Source: DATEHG01 sp035279705
GTDB lineage: Bacteria; Gemmatimonadota; Gemmatimonadetes; Gemmatimonadales; GWC2-71-9
NCBI GenBank assembly: GCA_035279705.1
Contig: DATEHG010000169.1
Span: 1-6,636 of the forward strand
Length of the DNA: 6,636 nt
Direction: 5' to 3'
The notes beneath the pieces are model-generated. The model had not been told where the DNA came from. It saw only the letters and a program-made list of their open reading frames with translations, and did no database searches. Shown here one piece after another: positions 1 through 5,123 of this stretch. Numbering within the stretch: the stretch's first letter is position 1; every line of letters starts with the position of its first letter. Made by a program: the position numbers and the translations under genes.

Positions 1-113
1 CCCAGTGTCCCCAGCTGTCCCCCCGCCCCCACCGGTGTCCTCTGGCGAGGACAATTCCCGACAAAGCAGGTCGCTCTCTGGCGCTGGAGCCTCCTGGGAG
101 GGGCGCCGATGGT
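1..113. other. C-rich left edge with a perfect small hairpin
   Basis: The first 30 bases are C-rich and contain two copies of a TGTCCCC word (one at 6-12). Positions 36-53 form a perfect hairpin: TGTCCTC (36-42), loop TGGC, GAGGACA (47-53). No T-tract follows, so it is a poor intrinsic terminator. The stretch from about 72 to 113 can be read as two very degenerate units of the array that begins at 114, but the match is weak. The hairpin could be part of an element cut by the window edge; nothing here proves that. Confidence 0.4.
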
Positions 114-509
114 CACCCTCTTGGGGTGCGCACTCACCGCCTGCGGGTGGCTGGTCAGCCACTGAGGCTCACCCGCACCCGCCTTGGCCTCGGTTGCACC
201 CCCCTGAGCTTGCACCGCACCCCTCCTGACCTCGGTGCTCAGGCTCTGAGGTTTGGCACTCACCTTCCTGGGGTGCGTGGTCAGCCTCTGAGCTTCGGCC
301 GCACCTCTCTGAGAAGTCGTTGTCAGTCCCTGAGATTGCGCCGCACCTCCCTGAACTTGGCCCGCACCTCTCCTGGCCTCGGCGGTCAGGCTCTGAGGTT
401 TAGCACTCACCTTCCTGGGGTGCGCAGTCACCCCCTGAGATTCCGTCGCATCCTTCTGAGCTCGGCTGGTCACCTCCTGAGCTCGACTGGTCAGCTCCTG
501 AGATTGCAC
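1..509 (-). CDS. possible partial repeat-protein ORF, truncated by the left window edge
   Basis: On the minus strand one frame is open from a TAG at 519-521 to the left edge. A GTG at 507-509 is the first plausible start, with AGAGGT only 3 nt upstream, which is too close for a convincing ribosome site. The product would be at least 169 residues. Its heptads are rich in Q, S, T, A, E and K, for example QSQELTS, RAQEVTS, HPRKVSA and KPQSLTA; the last two occur as a consecutive pair twice. A single L or V per heptad argues against a classical coiled coil. Upstream, the same repeat frame is broken by three stops (TAG, TGA, TAA) between 519 and 566, so the start side may be decayed. The plus-strand frame across the same array (126-665) is also open but gives a very basic R/L-rich peptide. 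No family is recognised, and this may be non-coding repeat. Confidence 0.25.
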   Translation of the reverse strand, partial: MQSQELTSRAQEVTSRAQKDATESQGVTAHPRKVSAKPQSLTAEARRGAGQVQGGAAQSQGLTTTSQRGAAEAQRLTTHPRKVSAKPQSLSTEVRRGAVQAQGGATEAKAGAGEPQWLTSHPQAVSAHPKRVTIGAPPRRLQRQRATCFVGNCPRQRTPVGAGGQLGTL

Positions 510-575
510 CGCACCTCTCTACAGTTGAAATACTTCTCATTGAGGTTTACCCGCACCCGATTACAGGTCGGCGCG
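114..575. repeat. 21-bp tandem array, 22 diverged units, 147-bp higher-order period
   Basis: Twenty-two consecutive 21-bp units fit without any indel. Most units carry a CTGAG core followed by TT and end in CGC, GGT or ACT. Above this is a second period of seven units (147 bp). Units starting at 114, 261 and 408 share the CCTGGGGTGCG type, with one change in the first copy. Units at 240 and 387 share CAGGCTCTGAGGTTT, and units at 198, 345 and 492 share a CTG-A-TTG-CGC type. The block 198-281 therefore reappears as 345-428. Units at the right end (513-575) are the most diverged and the most AT-rich. A further possible unit at 576-596 resembles the one at 135-155. Because 21 is divisible by three, a stop-free unit gives a stop-free array. 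The array may be a decaying minisatellite or a repeat-protein coding region. Confidence 0.9.
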
Positions 576-730
576 CACCGCGTGCGCGGGGGCCGAAATC
601 CGGTGGCACACGGTCTGCGCATACCAGTCCCCGGCCATCGCGGGGGACGGGCCCCGCCCTGGTAACCGCACGAGCACCCGAACGGCTCGGCGTCGCGCAG
701 TTCAACGTAGACTTTCACAGGAAGTGGAGT
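576..730. other. intergenic leader upstream of the helical-protein gene
   Basis: There is no convincing gene here. Two GC-rich inverted repeats are visible: GCGCAC/GTGCGC at 573-587, at the edge of the tandem array, and GTCCCC/GGGGAC at 627-648. The second is strong but lacks a T-tract. The ribosome site for the next gene is AGGAAG at 719-724. I see no good -35/-10 pair, so the promoter is unplaced. Confidence 0.4.
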
Positions 731-1456
731 ATGGAAAACATGGTGAGAGTCCGGCTGGCGATGGGCGCCCAAGCGGCGGCCTTCTGCAAGGCGCACCCGG
801 ACACCAATCCCGCGACGGGCCAGGTCGCGGCGAAGTTGATCGAGCTGTCCGCCAGGGCGGGGACGCTCCTGGAACAGAAAGAGCAGGGAAGGGGGGCCGC
901 GTCTGCCGCGGTGCTGGACAAGGCGACGGCTCGCAGGGCGGTGGGCGAGGATCTCAAGGCGCTGCGGAAGATCGTACGTGAGGCCGAGCGCAAGCATCCC
1001 GAGGTCGCGATCCATCGGAAGTCGCAGAAGTCCCGCGCCAGCGTGACCGAGTACTACGCCAATGCCCGGGTGGCGCTGGACAATGCCACGGCCCTGAAGG
1101 AGATCCTGGTGCCCTTCGGCCTGAGTGACGAGCTGCTGGCGTCGCTCACCCAGGGACTCGATACCCTGAAGGCCGCGATCGACCACAGGCTGGACGCGGT
1201 CGGTGCCCGGATCACCGCGCGGGCGGACCTCGAGCTGGTCAGTCACCAGATCGTCGGGGTGGTCAACAGCCTCGATGCCGTCCACGCGGTGCGGTTCAAG
1301 CAGTCGCCCGAAGTGCTGGCGGCCTGGAAGAGCGCCCGCAATGTGGCCTGGCCGGCCGGCTCCTCGGCCGAACCGACCAGTCCGGCACCCGCCCCTGTGA
1401 CCCCCTCGACCCCGGTCGCTCCGGTGGCCCGGGTGGACGGCAGCAAGGCGGCGTAG
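731..1456 (+). CDS. uncharacterised alpha-helical protein with Pro/Ala-rich tail
   Basis: The 241-residue product has no motif I can assign to a family. The ATG at 731 is preceded by AGGAAG (719-724) with a 6-nt spacer, which supports this start; another ATG at 740 is less well placed. The sequence looks almost entirely helical. Residues about 30-90 are rich in A, L, E, K and R and could form long amphipathic helices. Residues 104-200 form a second helical section containing VTEYY and FGLSDELLASL. From about 210 to the end is a disordered tail of P, A, S, T and V. There is no signal peptide or membrane segment, so the protein is probably cytoplasmic. The single cysteine is C19. It stands alone, downstream of the 21-bp array, and is followed by a G-rich motif and a terminator. 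Codon use is strongly GC-ending, like a native gene of this genome. Confidence 0.85.
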   Translation: MENMVRVRLAMGAQAAAFCKAHPDTNPATGQVAAKLIELSARAGTLLEQKEQGRGAASAAVLDKATARRAVGEDLKALRKIVREAERKHPEVAIHRKSQKSRASVTEYYANARVALDNATALKEILVPFGLSDELLASLTQGLDTLKAAIDHRLDAVGARITARADLELVSHQIVGVVNSLDAVHAVRFKQSPEVLAAWKSARNVAWPAGSSAEPTSPAPAPVTPSTPVAPVARVDGSKAA

Positions 1457-1468
1457 GGAAGTAAGGAT

Positions 1469-1490
1469 GTAGGGTAGGGTAGGGTAGGGC
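1469..1490 (+). other. perfect G-quadruplex motif, telomere-like GGGTA repeat
   Basis: Four GGG runs at 1472-1474, 1477-1479, 1482-1484 and 1487-1489 are separated by identical TA loops, giving a 5-bp microsatellite. This fits the canonical quadruplex pattern with very short loops. It starts 13 bases after the stop codon of the helical-protein gene and lies on the coding strand, so it would be in the 3' end of that mRNA, upstream of the terminator hairpin. Confidence 0.75.
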
Positions 1491-1561
1491 AGGATCACGA
1501 GCTCTTTCACTCGAACCCGTGAGGCAGGTGCAGCAATGAAAGGTGGGACTCCATGGAACGG

Positions 1562-1593
1562 GAAGGCCCCGTGCAGGTGCGGGGCCTTCTTCG
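1562..1593 (+). terminator. intrinsic terminator after the helical-protein gene
   Basis: A perfect 10-bp stem, GAAGGCCCCG (1562-1571) with CGGGGCCTTC (1580-1589), encloses an 8-nt loop. The tail is TTCG, a weak T-tract broken by C. It lies about 105 bases after the stop codon at 1456. A near-copy with a better tail occurs at 2619-2647. Confidence 0.7.
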
Positions 1594-1611
1594 TGTCGGG
1601 GAGCCACGACG

Positions 1612-2223
1612 GTGCCTGAGGCCGGCACCGACTCCCTTCGATGCGAGGCGGACGCTAAATTGTGCCCGGACAGCATTCCCTTCTCAGCCCAGGCCCAATT
1701 GGAATACACCCTGACGTTCGATCCGGCCGAGCACCAGCGAGCCATGGAGACCATCGGGCGAATCCTTGGTCAGCGGCGCTGGATGTATCTGCTCGCCTTC
1801 GGCGGGCCCGCAATCATGTCCGGGCTTCCGATTCTCGCTGACAAGCTGAATGGCCACCCGGTTGATTGGGGGAATGCCTCCCTCTGGTCGTGGGTGCTTC
1901 TCCCCGCTTTGGTCTTCTGGGGCTTTCCTGCCGTCACCCGCTGGCAGCTCCGGCGGATGATGGCGAACAGTCCGACCCTCCAGGGGACCCTGCGGCGGGT
2001 GCTGAATGACCGTGGGGTCGAAGCCCACGGGGTCGGTGCGGCCACGACGGTGGAGTGGAGTGCGGTCCAGCGCTTCGAGGAAACCCCGGAGTTTCTCCTT
2101 TTCTTCTACTCGAAGAACTGTGCGGTCTACATCCCGACGAGGGTTGTGGGCGATGATTTGCCCAAGGTCCGGGACTATGTCGCCGAGCGAAGGGCAGCCG
2201 TGAGGACCACACGTGCCGGATAG
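1612..2223 (+). CDS. YcxB-like membrane protein
   Basis: The 203-residue product (from GTG 1612) fits the YcxB-like family (Pfam PF14317), small bacterial membrane proteins of unknown function. The N-terminal strand EYTLTF (about 31-36) is followed by two membrane segments at about 57-76 and 90-109. The C-terminal cytoplasmic domain has the family pattern: a short G-x-E strand, then EWSAVQRFEETPEFLLFFYS (148-167), then YIPTR (173-177). The start is uncertain. GTG 1612 has GGGGAG at 1598-1603 with 8-nt spacing, but TTG 1699 would give a protein starting at the conserved strand, closer to the usual N-terminus. A GTG at 1543 would put the terminator inside the coding region and is rejected. The gene overlaps the next one by 11 bases, so the two are translationally coupled. 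Confidence 0.8.
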   Translation: MPEAGTDSLRCEADAKLCPDSIPFSAQAQLEYTLTFDPAEHQRAMETIGRILGQRRWMYLLAFGGPAIMSGLPILADKLNGHPVDWGNASLWSWVLLPALVFWGFPAVTRWQLRRMMANSPTLQGTLRRVLNDRGVEAHGVGAATTVEWSAVQRFEETPEFLLFFYSKNCAVYIPTRVVGDDLPKVRDYVAERRAAVRTTRAG

Positions 2224-2581
2224 GCTGCTGGTACCCATGGCCGGGTATTTTCTCGTGGGCGTGCTATTCACTGCCGCCATCTATTGGTTGCCGGGAGGCA
2301 ACAAGGCGCGCCGCTTCCTCATCATGTACCCGGTGATGATGCTCGCCTTTCTTGGGGTGGCGAAGGAGGCTGTCGGCGAGATCCCGCCCTTCCTGATCGT
2401 GCTCATCGTCGTCGTGTCAGCCTTTAACTTGGGCGTCCAACGTTTCTGCGCGAAGTGCGGAGCCATTGACTCGCGCCGCGGCATCTTCAGCACCAGCACC
2501 GCGTGCAAGAAGTGCGGCGGCGAGGAGTATGTCTCCCTGTGGAAGGCGCTTTCGGGGCCGAAGCCCGGGGGTGCTCCCTGA
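2213..2581 (+). CDS. small membrane protein with C-terminal zinc ribbon
   Basis: The 122-residue product has three hydrophobic segments at about 6-26, 34-50 and 57-76. A soluble tail follows with C79-x2-C82 and C98-x2-C101, a four-cysteine zinc-ribbon arrangement, probably cytoplasmic. The GTG start at 2213 lies inside the upstream gene and has TGAGGA (2201-2206) with a 6-nt spacer. The internal ATG at 2237 lacks a well-spaced ribosome site and would cost the first few residues of membrane segment 1. I do not recognise a named family. The overlap with the YcxB-like gene suggests the two products work together in the membrane, perhaps as sensor and effector or as subunits; that is inference from arrangement only. 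The operon ends at the terminator at 2619-2647. Confidence 0.8.
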   Translation: MPDRLLVPMAGYFLVGVLFTAAIYWLPGGNKARRFLIMYPVMMLAFLGVAKEAVGEIPPFLIVLIVVVSAFNLGVQRFCAKCGAIDSRRGIFSTSTACKKCGGEEYVSLWKALSGPKPGGAP

Positions 2582-2618
2582 CGTACCGCGCCTAGGCCAC
2601 AGGCATCCAGGAAACGGG

Positions 2619-2647
2619 AAGGCCCCGCGCAGGTGCGGGGCCTTTTT
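2619..2647 (+). terminator. intrinsic terminator of the YcxB/zinc-ribbon operon
   Basis: A 10-bp stem, AAGGCCCCGC (2619-2628) with GCGGGGCCTT (2635-2644), has a 6-nt loop and a five-T tract (2643-2647). It may also serve the convergent minus-strand gene ending at 2679, although the T-tract on that side is interrupted. Positions 2613-2651 match 1557-1595 at 37 of 39 bases. Confidence 0.85.
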
Positions 2648-2678
2648 CGTGCCTTGCGAGTCCGGATCGCATTGCGCC

Positions 2679-3326
2679 TCAGCGCCTTGACCAATCCTGG
2701 TATAGGAAGCTGTCCTGAACGAACATCAGATAGCCGGTATTGAGAAAACTCATCTCATGACTGACGTAGTATGGACCCTTAAAGCCAGGGGCGACCGTCG
2801 TCACGTATACATCCCAGACTTTCCCGTTGGCCTGCGATCGGATCATAAGTGGCCGGGGAGGCCCGAGGCGAATCAAACGCCGCACGGTATCGGGCGCGTC
2901 CTTGAAGTCCATGAGGATGTGGTCGAGGCCAGAGGCATGACCGGAGAGCTCCAGGGCCAGTCGAGCGAACGCGAGTGCGCTGGTGGAATCAATCAGAGGT
3001 GGCGGGTGGCGGTTCAAGAGAAAGCGGAATGCATCATCGGAGCCGAGGAGGTAAAGGACGCTGTCGGCGTCGATCCCGACTATTGCGGTTGTGGAGTCCC
3101 CGTGCTCGCGGACGCAGTAGCCCCGGACAAACCGCACCTGCGGAAATGCCTCCATTGTTGTATCGCGGCGAACCGGTGGGCCAGAGCATCCACCGAAGCC
3201 GGCCGTAAGAGATGTGAGCGCGGTTGGTATCACGGCACCTGGGGACTGCGCCGCGATTGGCGTCGCCAGGAATACGGTCATCAGCGCCAGGACCAATCGG
3301 TTCCTGGTCATGAACGGGCTTCCCAT
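2679..3326 (-). CDS. secreted protein of unknown function
   Basis: The 215-residue product begins with a Sec signal peptide: basic MTRNR (6-10), a hydrophobic core LVLALMTVFLA (11-21), then TPIAAQ with likely cleavage near residue 27. The ATG at 3324-3326 has AAGG 7 nt upstream, so it is preferred over an in-frame ATG at 3365. The mature protein has two cysteines, C47 and C71, which could form a disulfide. It also has the segments GIDADSVLYLLGSDDAFRFL (85-104) and GKVWDVYVTT (168-177), a mix of helices and strands. No catalytic motif is evident and I do not recognise a family. It follows the lipocalin-like gene in the same direction with a 75-bp gap, so co-transcription is possible but not certain. 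It converges on the zinc-ribbon operon and may share its terminator. Confidence 0.8.
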   Translation of the reverse strand: MGSPFMTRNRLVLALMTVFLATPIAAQSPGAVIPTALTSLTAGFGGCSGPPVRRDTTMEAFPQVRFVRGYCVREHGDSTTAIVGIDADSVLYLLGSDDAFRFLLNRHPPPLIDSTSALAFARLALELSGHASGLDHILMDFKDAPDTVRRLIRLGPPRPLMIRSQANGKVWDVYVTTVAPGFKGPYYVSHEMSFLNTGYLMFVQDSFLYQDWSRR

Positions 3327-3401
3327 CGCACCACCTTCTGGATTGCGCTTAGAGCGAGGACTCATAGAGACGAGTCAACAGGCCTTGCGGGGATTTGAGG
3401 G

Positions 3402-3935
3402 TCAAGGCGGCGCCTGCCGCTCCCGGATCAGCACGCGGCAGGGCCAGGTAAGGTGGCTCGAGCCGAGGGCCAGAGTGTCGCCGCGAATCTGAAACACTCG
3501 AGGCTGGTCGGTGCCGACGTAGCTCGGAACCGTTCCTCCCGCGACGTGATGCACCACGGTCGACTCCGAAGTGACCGTGAACGTGCCAAAGTAGCCCATG
3601 TAGTGATCGAAGAGGGCCCGACTCTCGGTGCCGGAGGGATCAAGGTCACCCTTGGCGAAGAGGGGTACGGGAGGCGTCGCGGCCATCTGGATCGATAGCT
3701 GTCCAGAGGGTGAATAGATGAAATAGCCGACCGGGTGTGGTCCAAAGGGATCATAGAGGCGACCCGCGGAATCGTCGTCACAGAATCGTTCGACCCGCCA
3801 GATGCCGACAATCGAGGGGTGGGCGGCATCACCGGAGCCAGAGGCGGCACCCGCCGAATGCGGAGCGCGGCCTGCGGGGCAGGCGCCCAGGCCGAGCGCG
3901 AGGAAGAACGGCACCATTCGTCGATGGCGGGACAT
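3402..3935 (-). CDS. lipocalin-like domain lipoprotein
   Basis: The 177-residue product matches the bacterial lipocalin-like family (Pfam PF13924). The family pattern is visible in order: GIWRVERF (45-52), a loop with LYDPFGPHPVGYFIYSPSGQ (60-79), SIQMA (81-85), FDHYMGYFGTFTV (109-121), VVHHV (127-131), then GTDQPRVFQIRGDTLAL (141-157). These correspond to strands of a small beta-barrel. The N-terminus has basic residues, a hydrophobic run and the lipobox LGAC ending at C19, so it is probably lipid-anchored after a low-complexity linker of A, G and S. The ATG at 3933-3935 has GAGG 5 nt upstream; an in-frame GTG at 3941 would place that site too close. The family is poorly characterised and ligand binding is not shown. 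A REP-like element lies 50 bp upstream of the start. Confidence 0.85.
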   Translation of the reverse strand: MSRHRRMVPFFLALGLGACPAGRAPHSAGAASGSGDAAHPSIVGIWRVERFCDDDSAGRLYDPFGPHPVGYFIYSPSGQLSIQMAATPPVPLFAKGDLDPSGTESRALFDHYMGYFGTFTVTSESTVVHHVAGGTVPSYVGTDQPRVFQIRGDTLALGSSHLTWPCRVLIRERQAPP

Positions 3936-3984
3936 GATCACCTCGCGACACCAGGTGCCTGGAGCGACAATCCGGCCCGACCAG

Positions 3985-4066
3985 TTCGCGGTTCAAGCCG
4001 CGGAGACCGGAGGAAGTCCTTCAGGGCTCGGCATCTGGCAGTAAACTGCCCCTGCTCACGCTTTGC
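3985..4066. repeat. solo REP-like element with 23-bp insert
   Basis: This element is homologous to the left flank of the RAYT gene (5903-5968), in the same orientation. Hairpin 1 is at 3987-4002 (CGCGGTT, CA, AGCCGCG, with one G-T pair). Hairpin 2 is at 4037-4050 (GGCAGT, AA, ACTGCC). The shared sequence CTCGGCATCTG (4027-4037) joins them. Compared with the left flank it carries 23 extra bases (4004-4026), which can fold as an imperfect hairpin of their own. Similarity continues past hairpin 2 through a CTCRCG-TTT-GCGA motif to about 4066. It lies between the DUF1801 gene end and the lipocalin-like gene start, in the latter's leader or promoter region. Confidence 0.8.
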
Positions 4067-4086
4067 GAAGCCCAAGATCGATCACG

Positions 4087-4126
4087 CTGCCCGTCAAACC
4101 GTCCGCCCGTCTACCCGTCTACCCGT
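4087..4126. repeat. 8-bp microsatellite, five units
   Basis: Five 8-bp units end in CCGT: CTGCCCGT, CAAACCGT, CCGCCCGT, CTACCCGT, CTACCCGT. A partial unit CT abuts the DUF1801 stop codon (4128-4130). The two units nearest the stop are identical and those farther away are diverged. Confidence 0.7.
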
Positions 4127-4127
4127 C

Positions 4128-4598
4128 TCATCTCGCGCTCCTGCTCCGCTTCTTCCCCACCACCGACTTGATCACCACCTGGCCCTTACCCGACTTCGCC
4201 AGGGGAGGATCCACATCCCCGGCGGCGGCCCGCAGCAGCCGTTGCACCGCGGCCTCACGGAGCACGGCGGGACTCGTCACCCGGACGAACCGGTTCTGTT
4301 TGCCGGAGCCCTCGAGGCGGTGGGTGGGATCCGGCAGCCGCGAACCATGATAGAAGGAAATGGACACGCCGCGGGCCTGCGCCGCCACCGAGGCCAGGCA
4401 GGACGAGGCGTTGAGTGCCGAGCAGAAGCCGATGGCCAGGAAATTGTAGCCATCGTAGACCAGCTCATTGGCCGAGGGGTATGCCTTCCGCAGCGCCGAG
4501 CGGGTCGCGCGGATGAGGCGCTGGATGGGCGGATCGAAGGGCGCGATCGAGGCCCGCAGCTGCGCCAGCGGAGTTGTGGTCTTGGCAGGGGCTGGCAT
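4128..4598 (-). CDS. DUF1801 domain protein
   Basis: The 156-residue product contains a DUF1801 (YdhG-like) domain over about residues 20-125. Recognisable points are FDPPIQRLIRATRSALRKAY (21-40), ELVYDGYNFLAIGF (45-58) and SISFYHGSRLPDPTHRLEGS (79-98), with GKQNRFVRV following. The hydrophobic core and the glycine turn fit the family, which is small, cytoplasmic and of unknown biochemical role. The C-terminus is an unusually basic tail, KSGKGQVVIKSVVGKKRSRS (135-154), which could bind nucleic acid; that is inference. The ATG at 4596-4598 has GAGG 5 nt upstream. A longer in-frame reading to 4754 overlaps the upstream gene and is rejected. The gene lies 31 bp after the membrane-protein gene in the same direction, so a two-gene operon is likely. 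Confidence 0.85.
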   Translation of the reverse strand: MPAPAKTTTPLAQLRASIAPFDPPIQRLIRATRSALRKAYPSANELVYDGYNFLAIGFCSALNASSCLASVAAQARGVSISFYHGSRLPDPTHRLEGSGKQNRFVRVTSPAVLREAAVQRLLRAAAGDVDPPLAKSGKGQVVIKSVVGKKRSRSAR

Positions 4599-4629
4599 CA
4601 GGACCTCGACTTGGGGGTCGTAGCGCAGG

Positions 4630-5028
4630 TCAGCGCGATAACGGATTGCCCTCGAGCTGCGGCCTGGCGCGATAGCGCGCGATAGCCCAGGCCACGGTAA
4701 CCCCGACCACAAGTAGCGCGGGTAGCGCGAAGAGGAAAAGCACTCCGGCAACAACCCACCACATCACGGGAGGGGCGTGATCGAGGCCCGAGACGACAGC
4801 CCCGAGTACGAGTGCCACGCTGGAATCAGCCATAGCTCGCACGGAATCGCGCTGAGACTGGGACATGGGCAGGGTATCGATCGGGACCGCCCCGGCGACT
4901 TTCTCTTCCCATTTCCGTCGCTCCCGCCGGTCTCGGAGCTGCCCGTGAACGGCGAGGGCACCGTACAGGAGCACCAATCCGATCCAGAGGAGCGCGATCC
5001 GGCGCGCTGGCCATTCGGCGAGCTTCAC
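4630..5028 (-). CDS. two-helix membrane protein, unknown function
   Basis: The 132-residue product has a short basic N-terminus (PARR), membrane segment 1 at about 11-28, a basic RDRRERRKWEEK stretch (32-43), a polar region to about 68, membrane segment 2 at about 88-116, and a short basic tail. The basic stretch right after segment 1 leaves the topology unclear by the positive-inside rule. The GTG at 5026-5028 has GGAGGT 6 nt upstream, a strong ribosome site. A GTG at 5082 would add 18 residues but has no such site. No family is recognised. It is the first gene of a likely pair with DUF1801 and starts 95 bp after the dioxygenase stop codon. Confidence 0.75.
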   Translation of the reverse strand: MKLAEWPARRIALLWIGLVLLYGALAVHGQLRDRRERRKWEEKVAGAVPIDTLPMSQSQRDSVRAMADSSVALVLGAVVSGLDHAPPVMWWVVAGVLFLFALPALLVVGVTVAWAIARYRARPQLEGNPLSR

Positions 5029-5088
5029 GCTGGCACCTCCAGTACCTGGCGCACACGATACCTGCCGCCTGGCGAACTTCACTTATGC

Positions 5089-5104
5089 TGCGGGAAGTCC
5101 CGCA
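5089..5104 (-). terminator. possible terminator hairpin after the dioxygenase gene
   Basis: TGCGGGA (5089-5095) and TCCCGCA (5098-5104) form a perfect 7-bp stem with a 2-nt loop. The hairpin lies 20 bp beyond the dioxygenase stop. On the minus strand it is followed by TAAGTGAAGTT, not a real T-tract, so it may only stabilise the mRNA end. Confidence 0.4.
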
Positions 5105-5123
5105 ATGGTCGCCCGAAAACCTG

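Noticed and set aside
126..665. Plus-strand open frame of 179 codons across the tandem array
   Set aside because: It is open because the unit is a multiple of three without stops. The product is R/L-rich with almost no acidic residues, and there is no ribosome site. It is kept only as a point in the array finding.
491..1510. Long minus-strand frame (339 codons) opposite the helical-protein gene
   Set aside because: It is a shadow of the GC-rich gene at 731-1456. Its composition is R/G/H-rich, and it would extend into the array with no recognisable domain or ribosome site.
1495..1535. GGGTTCGAG on the minus strand, like a tRNA T-loop
   Set aside because: The flanking bases do not form the required 5-bp T-stem, and no anticodon arm or acceptor stem can be placed.
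3327..3401. TTGACT on the minus strand ahead of the secreted-protein gene
   Set aside because: There is no acceptable -10 at the right distance. The gene may be transcribed from upstream.
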